Below the pieces are notes generated by a model. The model saw only the letters and a list, made by a program, of their open reading frames with translations, was not told the origin of the DNA and did not search any database. A stretch of DNA of 64,000 bases from Hoeflea_A sp039025395 (GTDB lineage Bacteria; Pseudomonadota; Alphaproteobacteria; Rhizobiales; Rhizobiaceae): NCBI GenBank assembly GCA_039025395.1, contig JBCCOK010000014.1, positions 20,085-84,084 of the forward strand. Reading direction: 5' to 3'. Positions within the stretch are counted from its first letter, which is position 1. Every line of letters starts with the position of its first letter. The position numbers and the translations under genes are program-made. Positions 56,075-63,236 of the stretch are shown in pieces.

Positions 56075-56387
56075 TCAGTCTTTCGTTCCGATTTCGCTTA
56101 ACGCAGAACCGCGTCGTTCATACAACAAATGATACGAATTCCCAATGCTTTACATCGGAAAAAAGCATATTGGACACAGTCGGTTGGAAAGATGTCAACA
56201 AACGGGTCTGCTGACCGCATTTTGATCCGATTTAACGCAAATGATCGTCTTTTGGTTAACGGCACGTAAATCGCTCTTCCCTTCCGCAAGTCCAAAACAG
56301 ACAACCGATTCGGGTGATCGGTACGATGCGGAAATTCGCCTAACCCGTCTTGAAAAAGGTTTGAACTTGTCGCAAGTAAACGCCACC
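56075..56387. other. 313-base region between rlpA and tRNA-Ser
   Basis: No gene is supported. Frames that cross it in both directions run through the tRNA and are shadows. It must hold the rlpA promoter (reading left) and the tRNA promoter (reading right). TTGAAA at 56350-56355 is a possible -35 for the tRNA, with only a poor -10 (CAAGTA) 17 bases on. A small dyad ACTTG-TCG-CAAGT lies at 56365-56377. Confidence 0.4.
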
Positions 56388-56477
56388 GGAGGAGTGGCCG
56401 AGTGGTTGAAGGCACCGGTCTTGAAAACCGGCAGGCGGGAGACCGTCTCGTGGGTTCGAATCCCACCTCCTCCGCCA
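56388..56477 (+). tRNA. tRNA-Ser (anticodon TGA)
   Basis: 90 bases including an encoded CCA. The acceptor arm GGAGGAG (56388-56394) pairs with CTCCTCC (56467-56473), discriminator G, CCA at 56475-56477. The anticodon stem CCGGT/ACCGG holds loop CTTGAAA with anticodon TGA at 56422-56424. A long variable arm and the T-loop GGTTCGAATCC follow, as in serine tRNAs. The integrase gene begins 150 bases downstream, so the 3' end is the likely attachment site. Confidence 0.97.
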
Positions 56478-56567
56478 TTCCCTAATTCGCTACTGTGCGC
56501 TGGCATCCACTAAATCCCCAGAAAATAGGGCAAAACGCTAGTTTTTGTGCTGTCATTGTTTGCCCCT

Positions 56568-56625
56568 GTCCGCTACAATCCGCAAACAATTGAAAGACAA
56601 ATTGAAAGACCAAACATTAGCGGAC
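56568..56625. repeat. Inverted repeat enclosing a tandem repeat, upstream of integrase
   Basis: GTCCGCTA (56568-56575) and TAGCGGAC (56618-56625) are exact reverse complements. Between them AATTGAAAGAC occurs twice with a 12-base period (56588-56598 and 56600-56610). The right arm ends one base before the integrase ATG. These could be arm-type recombinase/excisionase sites or an int operator. The two explanations are not exclusive. Confidence 0.6.
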
Positions 56626-56626
56626 G

Positions 56627-57823
56627 ATGGCCAGAGGACAAAACAGGCTCACTGCAACGGCAGTTGAGAAGCGCAAGACCAAAGGCCGGATGATTGACGG
56701 TGCTGGGCTTATTCTCCGCATCACTGAGAGCGGCGCGAGGTCGTGGATCTTTCGGTACACCTATCCCAAGGGTGGCAAGGTTCGTGAAATGGGTCTGGGC
56801 GGTTACCCTGCCGTATCACTCGCCAACGCCAGGGAGATCGCGAGCGGTTTCCGCACTCTTGTAGCGAATGGTGTTGATCCAAAAGCCGAGCGTGACAAAG
56901 GAAGCGGTAAGACCTTCGGACAGGCCGCTGACAGTTTCTACGGTTCTATGCAAGCACGTTGGGCCAGCGCCAAGAGCCGCCATCAATGGAAGCGTACCTT
57001 GATGGAGACCTGTGCGCCGATCCGCGGCAAGCCCGTTGCTGATATTGACACAGAGGATGTGCTATCGATTCTTCAACCGCTTTGGCAGTCGACGCCGGAA
57101 AGTGCCTCTCGTGTACGCGGTCGCATCGAAAACGTACTGGATTTTGCGAAGGCGAAGCATTGGCGCTCGAATGAAAATCCAGCACGCTGGCGTGGTCATC
57201 TCGAGAACATCTTGCCGAAGCGCGACAAGTCAAAGACAGTCGTTCATCACCCCGCGATGTCCTATGCCGACATTCCCGCGTTTGTGGCCGACCTGCAGTC
57301 GCGGTTTGCCATTGCGGCCCGGGCACTTGAATTTCTCATTCTCACAGCCACAAGAACCAACGAAGCGCTTGGCGCGAAATGGGATGAAATCGACTTTGAT
57401 AAGGCACTGTGGACCATACCGGCCGATCGAATGAAATTGCGCAAGGATCACGTTGTGCCGCTGGCGCCGCGCGCGCTTGAGATCCTGCAAGAGCTTCATG
57501 AAGTCCGGTATTCCGACTTTTGTTTTCCTGGTCAAAAGCACAATCGGCCCTATAGCAACATGGTTCTGGCGATGCTGCTGCGCCGAATGAACGTGACAGA
57601 CGCAACGCCCCATGGCTTCAGATCCTCTTTTCGTGACTGGGCGGGCGACACAACAATCTTTCCTCGAGAAGTTGCCGAAGCCGCCCTCGCCCACTCCGTT
57701 GGTGGTGTCGAAGGCGCCTATCGCCGCGGCACAGCCCTCGAAAAACGCCGGCAACTCATGAACGCCTGGGCGGACTTCTGCTCCGGTGCGGCCAGCGGCA
57801 AGGTGGTTCAGTTTCATGGTTGA
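56627..57823 (+). CDS. int: P4-type tyrosine recombinase (integrase)
   Basis: A 398-residue site-specific recombinase. The N-terminal DUF4102 domain (ARGQNRLTATAVEKRKTKG, GAGLILRITESGARSWIFRYTY in part) is the arm-binding type of P4 integrases. Catalytic residues: R243 (TATRTNEAL), H329-R332 (HGFR), H356 (ALAHSVGG), Y365 (GAYRRG). All are present, so it should be active. It lies just downstream of tRNA-Ser, as P4-family integrases do. Confidence 0.95.
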   Translation: MARGQNRLTATAVEKRKTKGRMIDGAGLILRITESGARSWIFRYTYPKGGKVREMGLGGYPAVSLANAREIASGFRTLVANGVDPKAERDKGSGKTFGQAADSFYGSMQARWASAKSRHQWKRTLMETCAPIRGKPVADIDTEDVLSILQPLWQSTPESASRVRGRIENVLDFAKAKHWRSNENPARWRGHLENILPKRDKSKTVVHHPAMSYADIPAFVADLQSRFAIAARALEFLILTATRTNEALGAKWDEIDFDKALWTIPADRMKLRKDHVVPLAPRALEILQELHEVRYSDFCFPGQKHNRPYSNMVLAMLLRRMNVTDATPHGFRSSFRDWAGDTTIFPREVAEAALAHSVGGVEGAYRRGTALEKRRQLMNAWADFCSGAASGKVVQFHG

Positions 57824-57842
57824 TGCTGGCTAACCGAACGAA

Positions 57843-57900
57843 CCTGCGGGGATAGCGCGACGGCGCGAAAACCGGGTAGCACCCCTGGCTTCCCTGCAGG
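57843..57900 (+). repeat. Hairpin-forming repeat after integrase
   Basis: CCTGCGGGGA (57843-57852) and TCCCTGCAGG (57891-57900) pair fully if one G-U is allowed, with 38 bases between. It fills most of the 106-base gap after int. No T-run follows, so it is not a standard terminator; an RNA regulatory structure or a recombinase arm site is possible. Confidence 0.4.
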
Positions 57901-57929
57901 CCCAAGGTGCAAATCGCAAAGGTGCTGCG

Positions 57930-58895
57930 ATGGCAAAAATAGCAAACTTCCATAGCCCGAAGGCATTTTGGCAGAACAAAGACTGGCCTGAAGACTTCGG
58001 CAACAAGCTTTTTCTCGGGAGGGCGATTAACCAGCTCGGTTCCGAGATCTACGGAAGTGATTGGAACAGTGATGAGCCAAACCCGCCACCTACCCTGCTC
58101 ACGGGCGATGAAGAAACCTTGAGGAATCACATTCGGTGGCTTCTCGTGAAAGACGAACCAACAATTTGGAAGGTGGACCAGAGCGCTCTGCTTTCTGGCG
58201 GCGAAGAAAGCCATCGACAATTCGATACACCGGCCCAAAAGATACTCCAGCCAGACGATGACATTCCAAAGGCCGATAGTGAGGTCTCTCCGCCCTTCTC
58301 CAAAACAGAATGGCAGCGTGGATTGCAGATGGCGCGTGATTTGGAGGAGCAGAGAGCGAAACAACGGCCGTTGTTCAATGATGTCATATCCCGATTGATT
58401 GATCGTCTCCGTGACGGGTCTTTAGAAGCATATCTGCGAGACAAGACAGGTGGCGGATTTGTGAAGTTGACGGCTGAGGCCTGGAACGGAGAAGATTTGG
58501 ATGCCCGCTTTGATCAGTGCCAGCTAGATCCGGCGCAGCCCTTTTCAAGACGGTCAATCGGGCTGAACCACAGATACATCTTTGTTGATGCGGGAGGGCT
58601 TAGCAGTCTCATCGAAAACGATTGTTGCAAAGAATCGAATACAGATATGAAAAACAACGAGCCCAAAAATGAATACTTTCCGCCGCACGTGATCTTGGCA
58701 ATGGAGGCGGTGCGCCATTTCCAGATTTCCGAAGACAATTGCCCCGCGGTCAATGTGGTGGAAAGATGGCTTCTCGGAGAGGGAAAGGCCCAGGGCAAGG
58801 CGGCACAAATGGGTATAGAACTATCTCCGGCGCGGGCGGAGATGATCGCCAAGATTGTGAGGCCGCTGAGATTCCAAACACCCACCAAAAAGTAG
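57930..58895 (+). CDS. Hypothetical protein of the island, 321 residues
   Basis: I do not recognise this protein. It is hydrophilic, no signal peptide or membrane helix. The centre (residues 130-160) has a charged stretch with LEEQRAKQRPLFNDVIS and then a Trp/Gly-rich segment. The C-terminal ~100 residues include HVILAMEAVRHFQISEDNC and VVERWLLGEGKAQGKAAQ, possibly a small folded domain. Codon use looks like the neighbours. The start at 57930 has a weak ribosome site. Confidence 0.7.
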   Translation: MAKIANFHSPKAFWQNKDWPEDFGNKLFLGRAINQLGSEIYGSDWNSDEPNPPPTLLTGDEETLRNHIRWLLVKDEPTIWKVDQSALLSGGEESHRQFDTPAQKILQPDDDIPKADSEVSPPFSKTEWQRGLQMARDLEEQRAKQRPLFNDVISRLIDRLRDGSLEAYLRDKTGGGFVKLTAEAWNGEDLDARFDQCQLDPAQPFSRRSIGLNHRYIFVDAGGLSSLIENDCCKESNTDMKNNEPKNEYFPPHVILAMEAVRHFQISEDNCPAVNVVERWLLGEGKAQGKAAQMGIELSPARAEMIAKIVRPLRFQTPTKK

Positions 58896-58914
58896 CGACA
58901 TTATTGTGCTTTTA

Positions 58915-59037
58915 GGGGTCACCCCATAAACTGTAATATATTCAATTTGTTGCATTAAAAATTCTTCGGCATATTGAGGGGTCACCCCTCTAGGGGTTGT
59001 GCCCAAACCTCATTGTGCAAATCAACTTCATGCACAA
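58915..59037. promoter_or_regulatory. Cluster of dyads upstream of the AlpA-like gene
   Basis: GGGGT-C-ACCCC occurs at 58915-58925 and again, with 7-base arms GAGGGGT-C-ACCCCTC, at 58976-58990, 61-63 bases apart. A half site AGGGGT follows at 58992-58997. TTGTGCA (59013-59019) and TGCACAA (59031-59037) form another perfect dyad. The region is AT-rich between the sites. This looks like the main operator/promoter region of the element. Confidence 0.65.
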
Positions 59038-59075
59038 AATCGGATGCGTCTTGAAGCGAACAAGGACGCACCCGA

Positions 59076-59291
59076 ATGGACAAATCTTTTCTCAATGATC
59101 GGCTCGGCTTCACGGTCGATGAGCTTTGCGAAGCCATCCCGTGTGGGCGAACGAAGCTTTATGAGGAAGCCCGCGCTGGCAAAATAAGGCTCCGAAAGAT
59201 TGGCAACAAGACGATCTGTACGGTGCCCGATGCACTGGAGTACATGCAGTCGCTTCCAGTTGCTGACCTGGCCGAGCCAGAAGCCGCGTGA
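59076..59291 (+). CDS. AlpA/excisionase-like helix-turn-helix protein
   Basis: A 71-residue DNA-binding protein of the MerR/AlpA excisionase type: LGFTVDELCEAIPCGRTKLYE (HTH) then ARAGKIRLRKIGNKTICTVPDALEYMQ (wing and helix). Such proteins act as excisionase or as activators of the element's int. An AAGGA ribosome site precedes. Its upstream region holds the dyad cluster. Confidence 0.75.
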   Translation: MDKSFLNDRLGFTVDELCEAIPCGRTKLYEEARAGKIRLRKIGNKTICTVPDALEYMQSLPVADLAEPEAA

Positions 59292-59321
59292 CCATCATCT
59301 ACAATATCGGAGGTAGGGAAA

Positions 59322-59537
59322 ATGCCCCTACAACGAAACGACCCGGCAGCTGGGCAAGCTGACCGGGTCGGGAATATCGATTGCTTTGGCGAGCGCTTCG
59401 ATGAGCAGGAATATATTCCCACCGAAAACCAAAGTCAAAACCCTGTCGTCGCTATCATTGCGGATCGGCACAAGCTGACCATTTCTCACGCCCGCGTTGT
59501 TTGCGAATTGCTGGGACTGGGGGCGTCCCATGGCTAA
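59322..59537 (+). CDS. Small island protein, 71 residues, unknown
   Basis: A strong ribosome site (GGAGGTAGGG) precedes the ATG, so it is likely translated. Sequence is hydrophilic with no recognised domain (DRVGNIDCFGERFDEQEY, then VVAIIADRHKLTISHARVV). The last 8 bases overlap the next gene. Function unknown. Confidence 0.6.
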   Translation: MPLQRNDPAAGQADRVGNIDCFGERFDEQEYIPTENQSQNPVVAIIADRHKLTISHARVVCELLGLGASHG

Positions 59538-59814
59538 GCCGACCGGACCCCAGCCCAAATACAGCACGATCCCAACTCGCGGTGTTGTGCTGGCCATTGG
59601 CGATCACCGCGTGGTGAAAGAGCCTCTCTGTCTAAAATACGGTCTTGAACGTCTCGTTGGCCATCGCGACGGTCGCGATCTTTGGCTTTCGATCCAACGC
59701 GAAACACTGCGCGACGATTTGATAGTCCACATGCTCGATGAGGAGTTGCTCACGGAAGCGACATTGGCAGAGTTGGTTGTCCGCATGGGCCCATATGTGG
59801 GAGCGTGGCGATGA
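59530..59814 (+). CDS. Small island protein, 94 residues, unknown
   Basis: Starts at ATG 59530 inside the end of the previous gene and ends in ATGA shared with the next. Residues 15-60 include GVVLAIGDHRVVKEPLCLKY and HRDGRDLWLSIQRE. No recognised family. Tight coupling on both sides supports it as real. Confidence 0.6.
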   Translation: MAKPTGPQPKYSTIPTRGVVLAIGDHRVVKEPLCLKYGLERLVGHRDGRDLWLSIQRETLRDDLIVHMLDEELLTEATLAELVVRMGPYVGAWR

Positions 59815-60113
59815 ATACTGAAACGAAAGTCCGCCCGCGGCCAATTCCAGAAACCAGAGACGACTACCCCAATGTTGTATGTCAGACCGACGACTGGCGC
59901 ATAATCGAATGTCCTCTTGGCATTCAATGGATACTTCAGTTCCCGGCTGGATTTAAAGGGTGTCACAGACGCTGGAAGAACCGGTGCTACTGCAGGTCCA
60001 AAAAGGCGCTCATCCAATTCTCACATACGTATACCGGCGGAATTAGCCCAAAAGAGCTGGCTATCCTTGATGCGCTCCCTGACTGGATTGAGCAAGGGGG
60101 CGCTCGGCCATGA
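59811..60113 (+). CDS. Small island protein, 100 residues, unknown
   Basis: Starts MNTETKVRPRPIPETRDD. The central pattern WRIIECPLGIQWILQ followed by a Cys/basic segment CHRRWKNRCYCRSKKALIQ and ALPDWIEQGG resembles a small hypothetical protein that I recall recurring in rhizobial islands and prophages. Function unknown. Overlaps both neighbours by 4 bases. Confidence 0.65.
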   Translation: MNTETKVRPRPIPETRDDYPNVVCQTDDWRIIECPLGIQWILQFPAGFKGCHRRWKNRCYCRSKKALIQFSHTYTGGISPKELAILDALPDWIEQGGARP

Positions 60114-60361
60114 CTGAACATCTTTTCGAGTACATGTTTGGCGCCTGCCCTGAATGCGGCAAATCGAACGGCTTTCTCGCCATCGGCCCTGACCACTGGG
60201 GCGTATGCCATCGCCACGGTGTGAAGTGGTCCTTCGTTTGCGATGACCTTGAGGGCTGGAAGGATCAGTCGGATATCGAGCGACACCAGGTCTCATTGCT
60301 GCTGGCTGCCTATGTGGAAGTCCAGCCTGTGTTTCGAAGCATGGGAGGGCGGGCACAATGA
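60110..60361 (+). CDS. Small island protein with CxxC motif, 83 residues
   Basis: MTEHLFEYMFGACPECGKS carries CPEC near residue 13, with VCHRHGVKW giving a second Cys/His cluster at 33-37, a possible zinc site. The rest is acidic. Start overlaps the previous stop by 4 bases (ATGA) and end overlaps the next start. Function unknown. Confidence 0.6.
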   Translation: MTEHLFEYMFGACPECGKSNGFLAIGPDHWGVCHRHGVKWSFVCDDLEGWKDQSDIERHQVSLLLAAYVEVQPVFRSMGGRAQ

Positions 60362-60579
60362 ACGCAACCGTCACTCATCTGCCTACTGCTGTCAAAAGTT
60401 ATCTTCGTATTCGAAAGGCTGGAAGTACTTGGCTACTCGAAATTGTAACTCCACTTGCAAATGGCAAGAAACTAGCAAACGCTGTCGCTAAATCTTCCGA
60501 ATTCGACATGCTGAAAATGCACGGGCTGGAAACTGCTGCCCGTATGCAGCGCCCCTTGAAGTTACCACGGGGGCGATAG
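60358..60579 (+). CDS. Small island protein, 73 residues, unknown
   Basis: Overlaps the previous gene (ATGA) and the helicase start (TAG/GTG share a base). It is basic with LRIRKAGSTWLLEIVTPL and ends in a short Pro/Arg tail. No recognised domain. Likely real because of the coupling. Confidence 0.55.
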   Translation: MNATVTHLPTAVKSYLRIRKAGSTWLLEIVTPLANGKKLANAVAKSSEFDMLKMHGLETAARMQRPLKLPRGR

Positions 60580-62078
60580 TGAGGCCCCTTCGCGATTATC
60601 AGCAGCAGGCCATAGCCCAGCTTCGGCTTTCGATCAGGTCCGGCAAGAAGCGGCCCATGCTGCAGCTCCCGACCGGCGGCGGAAAGACACTGCTGTCGGC
60701 GCATATCATCGCCGGCGCACGGTCGAAGGGCAAACGGGTGTGCTTCGTCGTGCCGGCGCTGTCGCTGATCGACCAGACGGTCACTGCGTTCTTCGACGAA
60801 AAATTGTCTGACATCGGCGTCATCCAGGCCGATCATCCGATGACGGATGGTTCCAAGCCCATTCAGGTTGCCAGCATCCAGACGATATCGCGGCGTGAGT
60901 TTCCCGAGACCGATATTGTCATCGTCGACGAAGCCCACAAGGCGTTCAAGGCAATCTTCCAGTGGATGAAAGATCGACCGGATGTGTTGTTCATCGGGCT
61001 GTCTGCAACGCCCTGGGCGCGTGGCTTGGGCAAGTACTACGACGATCTGATCATCGGCACCACGACACGGCAGCTGATTGAGGACGGGTATCTATCCCGG
61101 TTCCGCGCATTTGCACCGACGCACCCGGATCTGTCCGATGTGAAAACGGTCGCCGGTGACTATCACGAAGGCCAGCTGGCGGCAGCCATGAACCAGCCGC
61201 ATATCACGGCCGATGTTGTGGAGACATGGCTCAAGCTCGGTGAGAACCGTCCGACGCTTTGCTTCGGTGTCGACAGGGCCCATGCACAGTCCCTGCAGGA
61301 AGCATTCGAAAAGGCAGGCATGTCTGCTGCCTATATGGATGCCTTTACCGACAGGCATGAGCGCAGCCGGGTTCAGCGGGCGTTTGCTTCAGGCAACGTC
61401 AAGGTCGTCTGCAATGTCGGTGTTCTGACGACGGGCGTCGACTGGGATGTTCGCTGCCTCATTCTGGCAAGGCCCACCAAGTCGGAAATGCTGTTTACAC
61501 AGATCGTCGGTCGCGGCTTGAGAATGGCTGAGGGCAAGCAGGACTGCCTGGTTCTCGATCATACGGACACCACAAGCCGTCTTGGGTTTGTCACAGATAT
61601 TCACCGGCACACGCTCGACGACGGCCAACCGCTGGCGAAGAAACGCAAACAGGTCGAAGCAGCCAAGCTTCCGAAGGAATGCCCGTCCTGCTGTTTCCTG
61701 AAGCCAGCCAAGGTGCACAAGTGCTCGAATTGCGGGTTCGCACCGAAGCTCGAGTCCAACGTCGTCGCAATTGACGGTGAACTGGCTGAGCTGTCGACCA
61801 AACATCAGGCAAAGAACAACCAGGCCACCTCATGGCCTATGAAGGAAAACTTCATCGGTCAGCTTCGGTTTATCGCACAGGAAAAGGGACGCTCTGAAGG
61901 CTGGGTCGCCCATTCCTACAAAGACAAGTTTGGTGTGTGGCCCAACGATGAGCGGGTCAAACACGCGCCGATGACGCTCGGCGCAAGCCGGGAGGTCAGA
62001 AACTGGGTTCTGGCAAAGGACATCCGCTTTGCCAAATCCCGCCAGAATGACGGAGGCGCTCATGTCTCCAGCGCTTAA
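60579..62078 (+). CDS. DEAD/DEAH-box superfamily 2 helicase
   Basis: A 499-residue SSL2-type helicase. Walker A LPTGGGKT (residues 31-37), DEAH at 117-120 (IVIVDEAHKAF), motif III GLSATPWARG, motif VI QIVGRGLRMAEG near 310. A zinc-ribbon-like set CPSCCF/CSNCGF follows near residue 367-388, then a ~100-residue tail. Start is GTG at 60579. It probably unwinds DNA for the element's replication together with the primase-polymerase next door. Confidence 0.92.
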   Translation: MRPLRDYQQQAIAQLRLSIRSGKKRPMLQLPTGGGKTLLSAHIIAGARSKGKRVCFVVPALSLIDQTVTAFFDEKLSDIGVIQADHPMTDGSKPIQVASIQTISRREFPETDIVIVDEAHKAFKAIFQWMKDRPDVLFIGLSATPWARGLGKYYDDLIIGTTTRQLIEDGYLSRFRAFAPTHPDLSDVKTVAGDYHEGQLAAAMNQPHITADVVETWLKLGENRPTLCFGVDRAHAQSLQEAFEKAGMSAAYMDAFTDRHERSRVQRAFASGNVKVVCNVGVLTTGVDWDVRCLILARPTKSEMLFTQIVGRGLRMAEGKQDCLVLDHTDTTSRLGFVTDIHRHTLDDGQPLAKKRKQVEAAKLPKECPSCCFLKPAKVHKCSNCGFAPKLESNVVAIDGELAELSTKHQAKNNQATSWPMKENFIGQLRFIAQEKGRSEGWVAHSYKDKFGVWPNDERVKHAPMTLGASREVRNWVLAKDIRFAKSRQNDGGAHVSSA

Positions 62079-63144
62079 ATGCGTTGAGACGCATCGGGTT
62101 GCACTCTATGAGACGATGGGGGCGCTGCACGCCCTTGGGTATAGCCTGTTGCCCCTGGGGGTGGGTGAAAACGGCAAGGCCCCGGCCGTAAAGTTCAAGG
62201 GGCGCAAACGACTGCCGATCGGCACCGTGATATCAATCATGCGCCGGCACGGATCCACCATGTTTGGTATCCGCACGGATGGACTTGTGGTGGTCGACAA
62301 GGACAGCAACGACCTGGCTACCAGGGATTACTGCGAACGTCGGTTTGGCGTGTCCGATTTCGTGGTGAAAACCCGCCGCGGCGAGCATCACTATTTCCGC
62401 TCAGGCGATCAGCCAACTAAGAACATCAGATCCGCTGGTGTCGACGTCGATATCAAGCATGGCAGCGACATGTTCGTGGTTGGCCCGGGCAGCATACGAC
62501 CGGACACGGGCGATGTGTATTCGATGGGCAATCCCTTACCCGCGATCCGCGACCTTCCCATCTTCTGCGACCATGGCGATCCGATCGATAAGCCCGGTCA
62601 AACGGACTCCCAGGTTGTTGCAATTGGTCAACTGGCAAAGATCCCCAAGGGCGAAAGGACGTTCAACCTCTGGGCCAGAGCCCGTGAGCTTGTTGAATGC
62701 CACGACAACGAACAAAGCCTGTTCGAGGATCTTCGGGCTTACTGCGACTGGCATTTCGACGACGGTCACGCCTATTCAGATGAGCGGATCTGGAAATCGG
62801 TCAAATGGACATGGGAGGCGCGGCTTGAAAACCGCCTCTTAGGCGGCCGCAAGTCGATTGCCCGCATCTACCATCACGAAGTTACGGCCATTCTTGCGAC
62901 AAGCAGCCGATACGGCGGCAACGCATTAGCGCTTTTGCATGTCCTTCACCACTGCCATGCCGGACAGCCAGGCAAACGGTTCTCTCTCGCCACCAAGGCA
63001 ATGGCCAAGCAGAACGTGATCGAGGGCTGGACACAGTGGCAGTATCGAACCGCAATCGATGCACTATTGGAAGCCGGGCTGCTGTCCCGAAATTTGGTCG
63101 ACGGCAAAGCGAAGTATCAGCTCATGCGTCTGCCCGTTGCCTGA
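62062..63144 (+). CDS. Bifunctional primase-polymerase (Prim-Pol) of the element
   Basis: A 360-residue archaeo-eukaryotic-type primase. The AEP domain is in residues 20-190: D79/D81 in VVVDKDSND, H109-H110 in GEHHYF, and VDVDIKHGSDMFVVGPGS (third acid, D130, then the GPG turn). Residues 230-360 form a helical, probably primer-binding or HTH domain. The ATG at 62062 has GGAGG six bases upstream, better than 62047. Its start overlaps the helicase end by 17 bases. Confidence 0.88.
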   Translation: MSPALKCVETHRVALYETMGALHALGYSLLPLGVGENGKAPAVKFKGRKRLPIGTVISIMRRHGSTMFGIRTDGLVVVDKDSNDLATRDYCERRFGVSDFVVKTRRGEHHYFRSGDQPTKNIRSAGVDVDIKHGSDMFVVGPGSIRPDTGDVYSMGNPLPAIRDLPIFCDHGDPIDKPGQTDSQVVAIGQLAKIPKGERTFNLWARARELVECHDNEQSLFEDLRAYCDWHFDDGHAYSDERIWKSVKWTWEARLENRLLGGRKSIARIYHHEVTAILATSSRYGGNALALLHVLHHCHAGQPGKRFSLATKAMAKQNVIEGWTQWQYRTAIDALLEAGLLSRNLVDGKAKYQLMRLPVA

Positions 63145-63176
63145 AACAACGGGGAGAAAGGGTTTCTTATTACATT

Positions 63177-63194
63177 GGTGCGGTGGGACGCACC
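63177..63194 (+). repeat. Short perfect hairpin upstream of the ParB-domain gene
   Basis: GGTGCG (63177-63182) and CGCACC (63189-63194) flank GTGGGA. It lies in the 92-base gap after the primase gene and 43 bases before the ParB-domain start. No T-run, so probably not a terminator; a leader structure or operator is possible. Confidence 0.4.
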
Positions 63195-63236
63195 TGCAAG
63201 TCATTCGCAACTAAGACCCAAAACAAAGGAATTGAA

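Noticed and set aside
56365..56377. ACTTG-TCG-CAAGT just upstream of tRNA-Ser, sharing TGTCGCAAGT with one of the ParB-gene dyads
   Set aside because: Ten shared bases on the chromosomal side of the attachment site is suggestive but single, with short arms and no second copy; treated as chance.
56195..56513. Reading frames on both strands crossing the tRNA-Ser gene
   Set aside because: They read through a perfect tRNA cloverleaf and have no family match.
59604..60017. Minus-strand reading frame of 137 codons in the island
   Set aside because: The plus strand here carries genes linked by ATGA overlaps and proper ribosome sites, which explain the region better.
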